Assembly: GCF_000972845.2 (NCBI RefSeq)
Contig: NC_040016.1
Span: forward strand, 10,126,701 to 10,190,700
Origin: Larimichthys crocea
Taxonomy: Eukaryota; Chordata; Actinopteri; Sciaenidae
Direction: 5' to 3'
DNA: 64,000 bases
Shown here: positions 11,958-24,989 of the stretch, piece after piece
How the letters are laid out: every line of letters begins with the position of its first letter
How positions within the stretch are numbered: the first letter of the stretch is position 1
Notes under the pieces: generated by a model
The model's database searches: none
What the model was told of the DNA's origin: nothing
Seen by the model: the letters and a program-made list of their open reading frames with translations, nothing else
Program-made: the position numbers and the translations under genes

Positions 11958-12450
11958 GAGGTTTTACCCTGATATTTTCACTCGTTTATCCAGTTACTAA
12001 ATTCTCTGTTTGCTTGGCGAACTGCAGGAAAGACACGACAAGACTGTGGCTAGATTTGACCAACTCAGACTGCTGATCTCAACGACTGGAGTCTCTTTAC
12101 AGCCAGCATGGAGAGGAATAACCAATAACTCTTTCAATGGAGATATGAACCGACCCCCTGAGGTACAATATGAATGGAAAAAGGATGCTATAGAGGCCAG
12201 CAGGAGGAGGATTTAAGACATTCAGTTCTCTTAATTAGGGTTCAGGTGGGACAATAATTGGCATAAAACTGAAAGAAAGAAAAAAATAAGTACCTTTTTT
12301 TAAGCTTTGCACTATAAACATAATAGTAACATTCATTCATCCATTTTTTTGTAACCGCTTATCCTTATCAGGGTCGCGTTGAGTATTCTAGCTGACATTG
12401 GGTGAGAGACAAACAACCAGTCACACGTCTTTCACACATTCATACCACCA
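11958..12450. repeat. Duplicated block, copy 2 (right of gap)
   Basis: This copy begins at the first base after the gap (GAGGTTTTACCCTGATATTT, as at 11269) and diverges from copy 1 after CATTCATACCACCA. A 68-codon frame inside has no recognisable domain. Confidence 0.9.
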
Positions 12451-12459
12451 AAAATATAA

Positions 12460-12730
12460 TATTTTTTCTTAACAAGACTTTTATATCAGCAAATGCTGAT
12501 GATCCTCTTCCACTGAGTGCACCATGATAAGTTTCTACAGTAGCCCAGAACAGACAAACTAAACACTGACTCTACATAGTGCGTGTTTTCTGTGCGTTTT
12601 GCAAGCACCGTAGTTTCTCATTCATGCTAAGAAAAGGAGAGGGTGAATTGAGGGGTTGCAATCAGCAGCCACATAGATGCCGCTAAATACATACACATAC
12701 ACATACCTACATACACACTGGTCCTTTAAT
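12460..12730 (-). mobile_element. TIR miniature element, family M1 (copy 2)
   Basis: The right end ACACACTGGTCCTTTAA is that of the family. Internally, the complement contains GAGTCAGTGTTTAGTTTGTC and TTCTGGGCTACTGTAGAAA, shared with the copy at 31625-31945, which lies in the opposite orientation. The other end is degraded or truncated. Confidence 0.6.
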
Positions 12731-14384
12731 TTAGAGTTCTGATCAGTGAGCAGCAAGTCAGCTGAACATAAGGTTTCTAATGAGTGAATAATAAATTAAT
12801 AAGTTACTGGTTTTCTTGGGTCTTAAAACAAGCTTTGTTTCACCTCAGGGAGTCCTTATTTCCCCCATATTTAGTGTTTAATTACATAGTCGTCTACATG
12901 ACTGCTTCTAAATTCAATCACACTGCAATCTGGGCTTTAATAATACTCTGACTGGGAAATACTGACATGATGTAACTCATTACAGTAACAGCACATAATA
13001 AATAATATGACCATTAATAACATTACACCACATAATTACTTGATAGCAGGTTGTGAAAGCGCTGTCATTGTGCCAAACAAATTATAACCACATTACATCT
13101 ATTTATATTAGACAGACAGACAGATTAATCCTCCCATTTGAACAGGGTTCATAGTTGGTGTTTATTTGCTTCTTGTTGACCTGAAAATGTTACTGGACCA
13201 AAATGAATTACCATGGCAACCTGCTGGATGCTGGATAGTGCTTAAATAAGTAAATGGATGGTGAGTGACCTCGTGCACGGCTGCAGGCCGGCAGCAACAG
13301 AATCAGAGTTGCTCCACAACTCTTGGCGGGGATGAGAAGATGTTCAAGCTCGTGGTCTGCAGGGTTATGCAAACTAAACTTCACACTAAACAAACAGAGT
13401 GCAGTTAATAAAGAAAGGCTGGAGGACATTACTGAAGTGGCTGCCAACAAATATATTTGTCTGTGTTGTATTTAGTTCACACACAGTCCAGCAGATGTCA
13501 GCAAATGTTGTAGATAGAGTCCAGATTGGTTATATTTACTGTACGTCTCTTAACTTACTTCTTAACTTCTCAAAACCAAACAACAACACCCCGTCATCAC
13601 TCATCCCCTTAATCTCCATCCAGGCAGTATCTTTTCGTCCATTTCTCGTCAGCTCTGTCCCATATCCTCCCATCTTTTCTCTCTTGTTCTGTGTAATTAA
13701 ATTTGAACAGCGAAAGGTTGACTGTCTGTCTGTGCTGCAAAACAAATCGATCATACCCTTATCTCGAGGCTGCACAGCTGACAATGCTCTGAGACAAAGG
13801 GAAAAACTCAGATGGACATTTCTGAACATATCACAGCTTATTGTCATATGTTTGACTTGTTTATCAAGCCTTGATTTAGTTTCTCTCACTTTGAACTTTT
13901 ACTGTGTTTTGTTCTCACACAGGCATCTTCCACCTGATACAAAACACTCCCTTTCTTTCCTTATAAAACATGTTTTCTGATACTGATTTGATATTGATAT
14001 AGTTTTGATCTGTGGGAGATTTGCAAGTGTGCATTCTTTGCAGTATGTGTGTCCAGGTCTATGCTATGAGCAGCCTTTTTTCACTCTATAGAATTAGGTA
14101 ATTGTTTGATAGTGACTCAATACCAGGCTGAAACGCAGTGTTTCACTGTTTTTTGCGACTTTAAACAGTGATGTCACAGTGTACCGATCACACCCTGGAC
14201 TACACTTCTACATCACTGTGGTGCAATAAGAAGTTAGACTACAGGAGGTCAGCAACACTTTTTCAAATGCTAACAAGATGTCCATTACCAATAGAGTAAA
14301 AAAGTACTTGACCCAAATATTTATCTTTATTTATCTGATGCTGGTGTCGCGCCAGAACTGGAGCTGGGCACGCAAGCAAGACCC

Positions 14385-14600
14385 AAGAGGATGTCGTGGA
14401 AGCTAGGAAGATAAAAGGAGAGTGTGCCACCAGAAAAGAGTAAATCTGGGACTGCCTTTAAGTCATAAAAGGCAGAAAGGCTGATGCTCAGCTGGGCTTC
14501 TTGCTGTCGAACTAATTAAGTAATATTAACTGGCTGATATGTCATATGTTGTTGCACTTGCTTGATGTTTGGCTGTCAGCAAAGTTGTCAACTCATTGAC
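14385..14600 (+). repeat. Dispersed repeat family R2 (copy 1)
   Basis: Shares GAGTAAATCTGGGACTG, CTTTAAGTC, ATAAAAGGC and AGCTGGGCTTCTTGCTGT with 27690-27890 in the same order and orientation. It is non-coding; the class is unknown. Confidence 0.65.
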
Positions 14601-15164
14601 AGTTTTTGATCATAAGTAATAATCTTAACAAATACATATGTACATACAGACACATACATACATATGTACATATTTACGACAGTGGTAGCGTATTGCACTC
14701 TGAAAAACAAAAGGTTATTTCAAGGACTTAAAAATAAAATAAAACTTCAAAATAGCATTATAATCCTCTAATTAGGCATAAAGACTGGTACAGCATTTAC
14801 TGCTTCTTCACATCACAGAACGTTTTGGTTGCCAGGTTCAAAGAAAAATCACCTTTTGGGTGTTTATTCTATCCATTTTAATTTGAACATTTAAGCACTA
14901 CATGTGCGTAGTAATCACAACATAAATCATAAAGTTTTTACAGCATAAATCCCTCAACTCTGCAGGTATGAATACTCAATAACTTTTAATAAGTTGGGAT
15001 TTTGATTGATAAAACTGGCAACCGAAAAGTTGTTATTATGAATTTATAACTGATGTTAGTAAATTACGCCGTTATTTATAAACATGACAGCCACCCCTGT
15101 GTGCTCTTTGTTTTGTATGTTAGTGTGTTAGTGTCTTTTCTTGTATGTTTACATTGGAAATGTA

Positions 15165-15413
15165 CCCAACATGCGACCTCGTGAGCGCGCACTAGGGCGC
15201 GCGTCCTGGAGTGTCTCTCACTCCCACAGATGCGCGGAGGTACATCTCACATCATCATCACCTCCTCAGCACCACTGGGTTCAACTCACAGGTGCTGCTT
15301 TTCAAACAAATAAGTCTTTGATTGTGAGGTGAATTAAGAGCTCCGGGTCGATCACCGGGACAAGAATCCAAAATACGTACCAGGGGGACTAACGAGATTT
15401 GTACTTGGAGGTA
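15165..15413 (+). promoter_or_regulatory. tmem88b: CpG-rich probable promoter / 5' UTR exon of tmem88b
   Basis: A local CpG cluster (GAGCGCGCACTAGGGCGCGC around 15183-15202) sits in AT-rich DNA, followed by a possible noncoding exon ending at a GTAGGA donor near 15413. The first tmem88b coding exon starts at an acceptor only one base before its ATG, so an upstream noncoding exon is needed and this is the nearest plausible place, about 0.65 kb away. No TATA box or start site could be assigned. Confidence 0.4.
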
Positions 15414-16058
15414 GGAAACATAATTCTTATTTATAGCGTGTTGTTGTTGTTTAAAGACGACGCTTTGACATGCATTCACGTTTGTGACACTGTGATTTAA
15501 CAGTTTGTAGACGGAAACTTAAACAAAAAAAGGAAATAAAGGTAAAATAACAGGGCAGCGACTCAATTTATTCAGTTATTCTCTGAGAGTAGCTGAACAT
15601 GTGTAAAAGATTTCGGACTCATCCTTTAAAATGGATCGTATCGACACACAGTCCGCACTCTAGTGACAAAGCCATGATCAATGACATCGACTGAAGTCAC
15701 AGCCTTTTCCTCATTTACATAGTGTAATGAGTTATTGGCTGCCTGGATAGGAAAAGAAGAAGAGGACAGTGAGGGGACATCCGTGCACGGCCACTCTGAT
15801 TTAAAGTTTCAAAATTCAACATGCAAGCAAAAATGAGATGCAGCTGAGTCAAACAGCATCCAGCCTGCAGAGGAAATATGCACTTCAGTTGTGTTTTGTT
15901 CATGAAAGTGGTGACAAGCTAAGAAACTATCCTTTTTTAATGTGAAAATATTATCAATAACTGTATTTTCCATCAATTTAATACAGATTTTTTTCATGCA
16001 CATTGATGTTTTTCAAGCTTGCTAAAGACACACAGTGAGTCTACCCTTCTCTCTCAGG

Positions 16059-19000
16059 ATGTGTGGTATGGACGTGGATCTGGACGATGAAGGTTCAGGC
16101 GAGGAGGAGAAAGAGGAGGAGCTCTGGATCGGGGAGGGGGTGAAGATGCTGCCCCCTCCCGTGGCCCACAGCGGTGGCAGCGCGTGGGGCAGCCGCAGAG
16201 GCAGGTGTGGCTGCGTGGCCTGCGGGGCAGCTCTCATCCTCTGGAACCTGTGTGTGGTCTTAGCCAGCACTCTGCTCCTGGCTGTGGTCTTCTCTGTGGT
16301 GCTGCTGCCTGCAATGCTGCTGCTGTATGTTGGTTTCCTCTGCCATTCCAGGGTGAGTTGTCTGCAGCACTGTGGTCTCAAGTTAAGGGAAATTTATCTG
16401 CTTTTTTTTTTATTCCCTCTGTAGCAAGGACAAGCTGAGAGCGAACGTTTAGTGTTATTCAAGCCGACAGCTGGTGTGAACTGAGCTGCAAAATTCAGGT
16501 TGTAAAGTTGCATCTGAGCTCATCCTGCCTCTCTGGATAACTGAGTGTCTACTGAAGTAGGCACAGGGTCAAGACCATAAATGACAAAAAATTACATAAA
16601 ATTACACCACTTCACTTCCCTGCAGGTTAACAATTTTATCTTGCACATCATACTTATTATATTATATTTATATAATTAGTAGTATACTTTCCTTATATTG
16701 TAATTCCCTATTAAGATTTGGTTGCCAATGGCAACAATGTAAACAAGTAATCACCATCCATTAAAGCCTTGTCACTGCCCAGATTGCAGTCATCATGTAA
16801 CTGCAACATCTTCAGTTCGAGTCCTGGTTTCCTCTTTCCACATTTTCTGTTTATCTCAACTTTAATCTGCTGAAACAAAGGCGAGAATGACCACATAATA
16901 TTTTTTTTTTAGTGCTGAGTGCCCACGAGACGAGGCACCTACTCCCCGTAGCTAGCAAGCTATGGGAGTAGGTGCCTCGTGCCGTAGGCAACTATTAATC
17001 TTCTGCACATTCTTCTGTTCTCGCAAATTTATTTGCGAAAAACTGCGAAAAATTTCACATAGGAATGGGAAAGCCCCAAAAAAATAAAAATTCAGGAGAC
17101 ATTTTCAACAATGAACTGCTCTGGCATACTTTCACCGCGAGATTTCATTTAAACTTTAAAATGTAGGTACTCTTGCCTTCTCTTCAGTAATTCACTTCAC
17201 TCATCGACAGCTTTTACTCTTTTTAAACTACCAAGGCTTAAAGTTGAGCAGGTTTTTAGTCAAATTTCTGTGTTTATAATGGGTGTGTATTGCATGGAAT
17301 GTTTGAGCTAGAGTGGATGACATCATCAGCTAGAGTGAGGAGCAGAGAGAAAAATCAATGAAAAAATAAAACGTATTCGACTACCGTGGCCTCAAATACA
17401 TACATACATACATAGAAACGTAGGAAAATTTGTCTTCTCACTCACATTAGTCTGCTAAAGCTGTCAGCCTTATAGTTTTGGCGTAACACACAAAGATGCG
17501 CGAGCAACACCAATCCACAGCCCCATAGACTGCCATGTTAAAAAGGCGGCAACATTTCTGGAGGAAAGCAGAAGTAACGTTTCTTTGAATCGCTTTAAAG
17601 GTCAGATTTCTTCACTTTATCAACACAAAATACCTATGTAGACGTTCAGGAAAGGCTCAGGATGCTCCCAGTGATTTCGGTTCAATGATTGGAAATACGG
17701 TTTGGCCAGAAATCCTTCCTGTTCAAGGGGTGGTCTCAGCATTTTCTCTCTCTCTCTGTCAGCATTTCCAACTGACATTCTAACAAGTGCAGTAACTGCT
17801 CTGCTGATTAGGGCCGGCAGGCAGAAGCCCAGCTTAAAACTTGTTGTCTATAAGTTTCTCTCATGTTTCTTCCAAGTTCCAGAAAAGTCAGCTGTTAAAA
17901 GATACCCAAGGTTCTGCAGGAAGTTAACAAAATGAAAGAAATGTAAAGAAGGTTTGAGCCCTGTCAGTATAAAGAATGGATGGCGTATCCGTGATGTTAC
18001 CCACAGGTTTTCTGAAGAGCTGTTTTATAGATCAGAATCTGGGGCTATGGCTGCCACCTCTTCTTCTTCTTCTTAATCTAAAGCATAGTTGATCACCAGT
18101 AGACCGGAGATGGGCAACCATGGGCGTTGCTGCTTGCGATAAGTTTTTTTTACAGAAGCGGTAGATCAAATGATTACAGATAATTATCAGTTGCCCTCAG
18201 CTGTAGAGTCCTCAGAGCGTTTCAGCAGCTTTCAGCTCGTTGTTTTGGTTGTATAACCAACAACTTTACCATTATGGTTAATTCTCGCTGTTTACAGCCA
18301 CATCAAACAGACAGGAGTACACCGCCTGCCCAGCACCATGACAGACAGACAGTTTTTAGTCGTGAACTGGTGGACATGGCACAACAGGGCTAAAGGGAGC
18401 GTGAACATCGTGCTGACATTCATCAAATGGACACAAACACTCCAAATAGTTTGCCATAGCAACTTAAAAAGTGATGATGTGTCAATGATGTGTTTACAGC
18501 TTGTGCTCTATGGCAACTGACCTGACAGTATGTTTAAAAAATAATTTCCAATAATGAGTCTCCTTTAACTTACCTTGACATTTAGACAAGTTAGCCCATG
18601 TAATTTACCTAAAGTTGGTTGATTATTAAGACGGATAATCAAAGTCAAAGTCTTGATTCCTGACACATTCTCCACAGGGGTGTCCATTATTTTTCTTCAT
18701 GTTTATACTTTGTTGTTTATTTTATTGTGAACAAAAAAAGCTAAAAAAAACAACAACAAAAAAAAACAGATGACTGAAGTCGAATTTTGGAGCCTCTCAG
18801 TGTTTTTTGCAGTGAGCTGAGGAAAAGGGTGCGGCTTGTATACTGTGAGTCACATCAGGGGCCCAGAGATCATGAGTAAAATATAGTGGGTCCAGGCATC
18901 GAGCCAAATCATGCTGTGAAGATCTACAGTTCTGTCCTTGGCATTCTTGACAGGTCATAACATCACATCCTATCTTTTAATCGGCTGCTCCTTTTTGCCC

Positions 19001-20100
19001 CGGCTGTCTCAGTTATGAATGATTTCTGAAGGCGCAGCCTCGTATGACGGAGCAGACAAATTAAGAACTTGCAAAGTCTGTGTGTGCAACGAGAGTCTAA
19101 TAGTGATAAGGCCAGAAACAAATGTCAGCTCAGAGCAAACAATTACAGACAATGTCAGTCAGAGAGCTCTGGCGTCAGGCTGAACATGGCGAGAGGGGAC
19201 CCACTGAGAAGGCTGTCTGATTTGCACCAGCTGTGCACAGACAGCAGTACGAGGAGGGAAATGTACTCTGTGAAAGCACAGTGTGCACTTGACAGAGGTG
19301 CGTCTCTGTGTGTGCTCATGTGTGAGTGTTAAACACTGCTGTTGCTAGGGTACATTTGTAGGAGGCAAAGTTCCTTCTGACAAAGCTCACTATAGGAAAC
19401 CATCTAGAAAAAACAGGCTTCAAACGAAAACGCATTTTGAGTGCGTCTGACTTTGACAGGGAAGATGATGCGCTTGTGCTTCATGTGTCTTTGTGTTACG
19501 CGTGTGTTGTATGAAGGATGTCAGTTTGTGACTTTACATCTGATCTCACCACGCCTTATTTGTTGTTTTGTTCCTTTCCCGCCTCTTTAACATTTGTTTT
19601 TGTAGTTTCCAACTGTCCATCTGGCCTCAGTCACAGGTTACTGAGAGCTCAGAAGGTGACTGACCTCTTCTTATATGAACTGTGGAGGGAGCTTGGGAAA
19701 ACAGTTCACCCACACGGTCCCTTCTGCACAGATGCTCACATTAATCTTACCTATCCACTGACAAATCCCACCTATTTGCTTTTTGATAGAGGCTGCTGTT
19801 GCCAATATGTTCATCTCATCCTCAGGAGCCCTTCTGTTTACTCTTATGATCCCTCTTTGTTTGTCCTCCTAGGTCCTTGACGCGCCCTCTGCCATCTGCC
19901 GTTACCTTGACGACAACAGCTGCTCCGCCCTCATCATCCTGGGTTTTGTGATGATGTCGCCGCTCGTGGTCGTGGCAGCCGCCATCTTCTGCGGGCTGCT
20001 CCGAAGGTTTCGACTGCTGCTTTTCATCCAGCCGATCGCACGTGCCTGGTACCGAGGACGGTTGCTAGACTGGGCAGGAAGCGTCCACGCCTGGGTCTGA
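16059..20100 (+). CDS. tmem88b: tmem88b-like, two-pass Dishevelled-binding membrane protein (TMEM88 family); complete, 2 coding exons
   Basis: TMEM88-family proteins are two-span membrane proteins whose C-terminal PDZ-binding motif (VWV in TMEM88) binds Dishevelled and damps canonical Wnt signalling. Coding exons 16059-16352 and 19873-20100 join in phase 0 to 173 residues. Residues 9-30 are acidic, followed by a MLPPP motif; the first hydrophobic segment is about 57-91 and the second about 116-141. A dibasic RRF and a basic stretch follow (ARAWYRGR), and the protein ends H-A-W-V, a class II-like PDZ ligand. The LCHSR end of the first membrane segment and the ALYR/AWYR motif match the family. 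The acidic N terminus with MLP and the proximity to vwa1 favour TMEM88B over TMEM88; human TMEM88B and VWA1 are neighbours. The start is the first ATG after the acceptor at 16057/16058. The b assignment is an inference; the family assignment is strong. Confidence 0.88.
16353..19872 (+). other. tmem88b: tmem88b intron
   Basis: 3.5-kb GT-AG intron in phase 0. It contains a snap-back hairpin repeat at 16930-16980, a partial dispersed repeat near 17970-18060 and AT-rich DNA. I see no nested gene. Confidence 0.8.
16930..16980. repeat. Hairpin: perfect 17-bp inverted repeat
   Basis: ACGAGGCACCTACTCCC (16930-16946) is the exact reverse complement of 16964-16980. A second 5-bp stem (TAGCT/AGCTA) closes a 4-base loop inside. 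The sequence that follows looks like a fish dispersed repeat. Confidence 0.85.
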
Positions 20101-20250
20101 TCGAGTTTTGGATAAGCTAACAGTGATGGCGGATCAGAAAGTTAGATTCGTGTAAAATCAACCACATCGATACAGGGGGTAGACATAATAATAGAAACAC
20201 CTCAGAGTGTAATCAGTAATGCTACAATAAATATGACCTTTCTTGTTTCA
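20101..20250 (+). terminator. tmem88b: Candidate tmem88b 3' end
   Basis: A canonical AATAAA lies near 20226, about 125 bases after the stop, followed by T-rich sequence. The 3' UTR may extend further, because the following DNA is a dispersed repeat that does not define an end. Confidence 0.35.
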
Positions 20251-20284
20251 GAGAGATGTTGACTTAACTAGCTGCTATGTTTTA

Positions 20285-20590
20285 ATGAAATAGTTTGCCA
20301 TATTGGGGAATACGCTTCTTTACTTTCTTGTGAGAGTTAGATGAGAATATCGCCGCCATATCAGGACACTAAAAATAAAGCCAGTTAGCCTAGTTTAGCA
20401 CAAAGACCAGAAGCAGGCAGTAACAGCTGTCCAAAGATCAGAAATCGGCCTAACAGCACCTCTAAAAGTTACTAAAAATACTGTAGATCTATTTTCCTAA
20501 TCCTTACAAAAACCAAAGAGTAAAAACAAGGCGCTGTGTGTACATTTACCATATATACAAACTGGATACAGCTCAAACATGGCACCCAGT
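20285..20590 (+). repeat. Dispersed repeat family R3 (copy 1)
   Basis: Has AGTTTGCCATATTGGGGAAT, GTGAGAGTTAGATGAGAA and GTTTAGCACAAAGACCAGAA; partial copies at 29765-30010 and 52035-52135 share these blocks in the same orientation. It is a common type of fish dispersed repeat, non-coding. Confidence 0.6.
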
Positions 20591-21940
20591 CACTTTGAAT
20601 GTTTCTGCTCCGCTCATAGACTTTACACTGACATCATGTAAAAAGATAACCCCTTTTTTCTTAGCTCTGTTTTAGTTTGACAGATGTAAAACCATCATTG
20701 GATTAAAAATACAAAATAGCATAAGTTATAATTGACTTTGTTTGGAGTCTGAGGTGTCCTGTCAACAGTCGTCTCTTTTATAATGGTGGTCTAAGGGGAA
20801 GAAACATTTTGTTTCCAGCTCTCTTAATACTTCCATAGGGTTTTACAGATAGTTCTTTGGCTGGTATCAAGCTCCTGGAGGCTTCACTGGTTGCCTCGCA
20901 ACCTCACAGTGTTGACTCCTGGTCAGTGGTGTTGCCAGGAAATGGTTTTCGGACTTAGCTTCCCAGTAAAACCACATGGTTTTCTCTTTACACCTTAGTT
21001 TTTGTACAGAGTTAACAAATTAGTGAACTTTAGATGTTGGCAGATTGTTACCTCTGGACAGAACCGGGCAGAACCATTTCCAGTCTTTATACACAAATTA
21101 CTCTTCTCATCAAACTCTTAGAAAGAAGGAAATTGGACTTTTTCTAAAAAACTATTCCTTCAATGCTAAATTTTGCACTGGATTGCCTCTTGAAAGATGT
21201 CTCCATTATTTTGTCTACCCTCCACCCGTTCACCCACAGGTCATTTTGTGTTGTGTCGAGAACAAGAAAATAGGATTGTGCTTAACTTCATCGTAGCAAA
21301 TTTTGACCTCTTATTTGTCATTTCTTTAGAAAGAAAGAATAATTTCCAGTGATACATGGAGTAATGTCTTTGTACTTAAAGATCACAGATCGTAATCTGC
21401 TCTCATTTGATCTGAGGAAACGAAATGCATCTTGGAACAGGCCAGAAAAAAAATATTAAAATCATTTTTGTAAAATGGAGGTAGGGTGTAAGATTTTCCC
21501 TTGGAAGCAAGACTCAAAAGAAGTGTTACTTGCTTTTGACAAAGGGGGAAACACATCACAACATGGTTTATTATGGTAGTGTTCAGTTAGAGTTTGTGTA
21601 TAAAACTAATATTTTTGTGATTTTGTAATGCCTGTTTGCTAACTATCTTGACATGTGTGACTTTCTCAGAAATATATGACTGTTAGTTATTTGTGGTTGC
21701 ACATTACAGTTCTAGCAAATACATCAAAATATAACTTTATATTTGAGTTGGTGGGCTTGAAGCCTTCGAACACCATGAAAAACAGGGTGAATAAATGCTA
21801 AAAATGTATAGCATACAAAGACTTTAATATCTGTGAGGTGAATTAATTGGACTATGATGTTTGTACTTGAAGTTAATCTGATGTAGCACCATTAGCAGTC
21901 ACGTCTTGTGGCATGGAGAGCAGTATATAAGACGTATTTC

Positions 21941-22147
21941 CTTTAAAGGTCCGGTGTGTAAGATTAAAGGGCGGGGTCTGCCATCTTAAACCACCATGTT
22001 TTCATAACAGACAAACCAAACACAATTAATAGAGTTTTTTTTGTAGGTTTCTCCTTCACACTAGGAAGGCGAGAGTGAGGTGAGGAGGTTGCAAGTTAGA
22101 AACAACATCACTAGATGCCACTAAACCCTACACACTGGTCCTTTAAG
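21941..22147. mobile_element. TIR miniature element, family M1 (copy 3, short and well preserved)
   Basis: CTTTAAAGGTCCGGTGTGTA at the left and TACACACTGGTCCTTTAAG at the right are near-perfect inverted repeats around a non-coding core of about 165 bases. It is the cleanest copy of the family in the window. Confidence 0.7.
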
Positions 22148-23904
22148 TGCCAAAGCAAACAACCCTTCATTATAAAAACAACAGAAGTTGACAGTATGAC
22201 AAAGTAATGGATATTTAGTGAGAGCCAGGTGTTAAAGAGGAATTTTAAATCAGGATCAGGAGCTCATTCTGCTGCCTCTTTTCATTGTGGTCATTTAAAT
22301 TCATCAGTGACACACACACACTGCATATCCTGTTTATCTGCGTGCCACCGCTCCTTGATTAAGTGTTCACATTCGAGGCTTCATTTCTCAGAAGAAAGCC
22401 TTAAATCGTATTTTTACAAGGAGTAGTTATTTCTTGTCCTGTGCCATTGTCATCATACAGAAATGTATTTGTTTTCTATTTATATTTTTTAGCGTGCTTT
22501 GTCTGTGTATGTTATCGATCCGTCACTGTATGTAAATCTGTTGTTTACAATGATAGTATTTTGAGAACTGTACATGAAAAAAATATAATACATTTTAATT
22601 TATTTTCACTATATGCCGGTAAATATCACATGATTATCGTGGGTTTTTTTTGTGCACTGCTTTTTATTTTAGTGATATCAGCAAAACAGCAATGCTTGTT
22701 CATGTTCAGACCCTTCATCAATAAAAAGAGGACTTCTTTTTTAGGCTTTTTTGTGATGTGACCTGTTTATAAAGGTTTGAAAGTCCAGTGAGTGATGACT
22801 TGACATTTAGCTCTGCATAATACACACATAAAGACACACTATGACCTCAAAAGGCTCTGATATGACCCAGCTGTTGACCCTTCTCACCCTCACTTCACCT
22901 CCTGTTACAAAAGAGTGCAAAAGCAAATAATAAGCAAATTAAAGTTAAATGTTGCCTCTGATGATGCGTTTGTCCAGTCTGTCCTGATGATGTATGCGGT
23001 CTATTGAACTGGTTCAGTTTAGTTGTGTTCATATTGACTGATACATCATTCTTCTTCAGAGAGCCTGCATGTGTTGACATGTGTCTCAGTATCAGCCCGC
23101 AGTGGAATGGCTGTGTTTACCTAGCAATTTGTTTAAATTGTTCACAATGTGTGCTTGTCAAAGCATTTGTTTCTGCCTGCCTGGTGACACACAAAAGCAA
23201 AGGGTTAGAAATATCAGTATCAAATCTCAAAACCTTTTTACTAAAGAATAAAAACATGTATGTAGCTCACTGGTATTGAATGCTTGCTCAGAGCCTTGTT
23301 TACTTTTTCTTCAATCGGGTAATTTATTTAATCCAGATGTTTACTGTTTTTTTTTATATTGTATTCAGGCAAAGCTTTTGTACGGCTCACTGAGTGCAGA
23401 CAATATTTACCATGTGAGACATTTGGCTTCATTGTTAAAACAAAACTAAAAGGATACAGCTATGATGCTTTGTACCAAAGCAGAGTGGTGCTTCGAGCGA
23501 AATACTATCGTGCAAACATGCTCACAGTGACAAAGGACAGCTGAGGCTGATGGGAATGAAAATAATTTTGCAGGTATTTGGTCATAAACTAAAGAACAGA
23601 GCACTCTATTGAAGACACGAGATGAATTCTGTCTCTCTGCTAGGGGTGCAGGGGTATGCTCAGGGTGGCCTCAGTGGGTCATCGAGCCATCCTTTAGGAC
23701 ACATTTCAGTAATCCAGCATCCATTTTTCAACAATGTATTTTGAAAGAAATCTCAGAATTGCCTTTACACAGGGCAGGTAAATCTATAAAAAAGCATGTT
23801 GACAATGCTCGCTCACATGCTTGCTCACTGGAGCTTGTAATTGTTTGCTCAGTCGTCATGGAGATACAGATGTTCTGTGCACTTAAAGGTTTTCTTGTTG
23901 TCAT

Positions 23905-24035
23905 AAAAAGTCTGCGCCCCAAGTCCTTACTGCAGTGACCTGGGTTTGATTCTCTGCATGCCATTTCATCTCTCTCCCCTGATTTTCATGTCTATCTCTC
24001 CAGCTGTCACTACCAAATAAAGCAGAGAATGCCAA
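23905..24035 (+). repeat. tRNA-derived SINE remnant (+)
   Basis: A B-box-like GGGTTTGATTC (23942-23952) follows CTGCAGTGACCT. It is followed by GCATGCCATTTCATCTCTCT and CATGTCTATCTCTCCAGCTG and an ACCAAATAAAG tail. This is the layout of a widespread fish tRNA-derived SINE. Confidence 0.65.
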
Positions 24036-24989
24036 AAGATCATTCCTGACCTTGGAAACAATAGGCAAACAATTGGCAACTCCATCTGTTGTGGAAGTCT
24101 GAGATAGCCAAGAATCAGTCTCATTATACTTCTTAGTCCTGCAGTGTTTGAACAAAGCTTTAAGCCTCCTGTTATCACACATAACAGCCCTTATTATCTG
24201 CGCTGGTGTCTGCATCATAATCCAACAATCCCAGTTCAGTGGAACTGGGCAGCTGGAGCAGAAATACCAGTTTACCAGACTGGTCAGCATCATCTCACTT
24301 TGTCGTGTCTCCTCACTGGGTGACTCATATGTACCAGAAAATGTGGTTGAGCTTTAGTGTGATCCCCCGAAGCGGAGAGAGTGAAACCAAATAGCTTTTT
24401 TTTTTTAGTTAACAAAAGAAATTGTCTTTAGATGTGGGTCAGTCACTTCAGTTCTTTGTTGTTAAGTGGCTGTCAGTTAGAATATATGCAGAGTATGGGG
24501 AAGGAAATTGCAGGAAGATGAACCAGACAATGAGTTATGAAAGCAAGTTCAGCAAGTGGAAGAGTGAGCACTGGGTCATTGGTACTGATGCCCTTCAAAG
24601 CCACATTATGATTACGCCTCTTTAAACTATAATTACAGATTATAAAATCATTGTATCACCCCCTTGAAAATGTTCCGAATTTCCTTTTCATTACTGTTGC
24701 CAGCTCACCATTATGCATTAGTTCCCTTCAGACTGCAAAAAAAAAAAAAAGTTTAATATTCAGCATTTCAACCTTGAAAAATTTCCACTTCTTCTCATTG
24801 TCAGTGTAAAAAAAAAAAAACAGCATTAAACAAAACAAAATAACCAAGAAAATTAAAACGTTTTTACTGAAACCATGTGACATTAAGACAGTACATGTGT
24901 AAATGTGTTATTGTTTAGAAAAAATAACGGAAAATGGAGATTACTGCAGCATTGCGTGAGGGAATCAGTAAACAAGACGACAGCCATGC

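Larger units (their letters stand above)
10866..15164. other. nbl1-tmem88b intergenic region
   Basis: Apart from the duplicated block, the gap, LINE tails and repeats listed separately, no gene is supported. The 193-codon frame at 13399-13980 has no domain or conserved motif that I recognise and is probably chance. Confidence 0.5.

Noticed and set aside
13399..13980. 193-codon open frame on the + strand
   Set aside because: No recognisable domain or signal; low-complexity hydrophobic composition, and a 117-codon frame overlaps on the other strand. Likely chance in AT-rich DNA.
16035..16058. Extension of the tmem88b frame upstream of 16059
   Set aside because: The stretch is a pyrimidine tract ending in CAG, i.e. 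a splice acceptor, and the extension has only a GTG start.
23901..24293. 130-codon frame on the - strand
   Set aside because: It overlaps a SINE remnant and has no domain.
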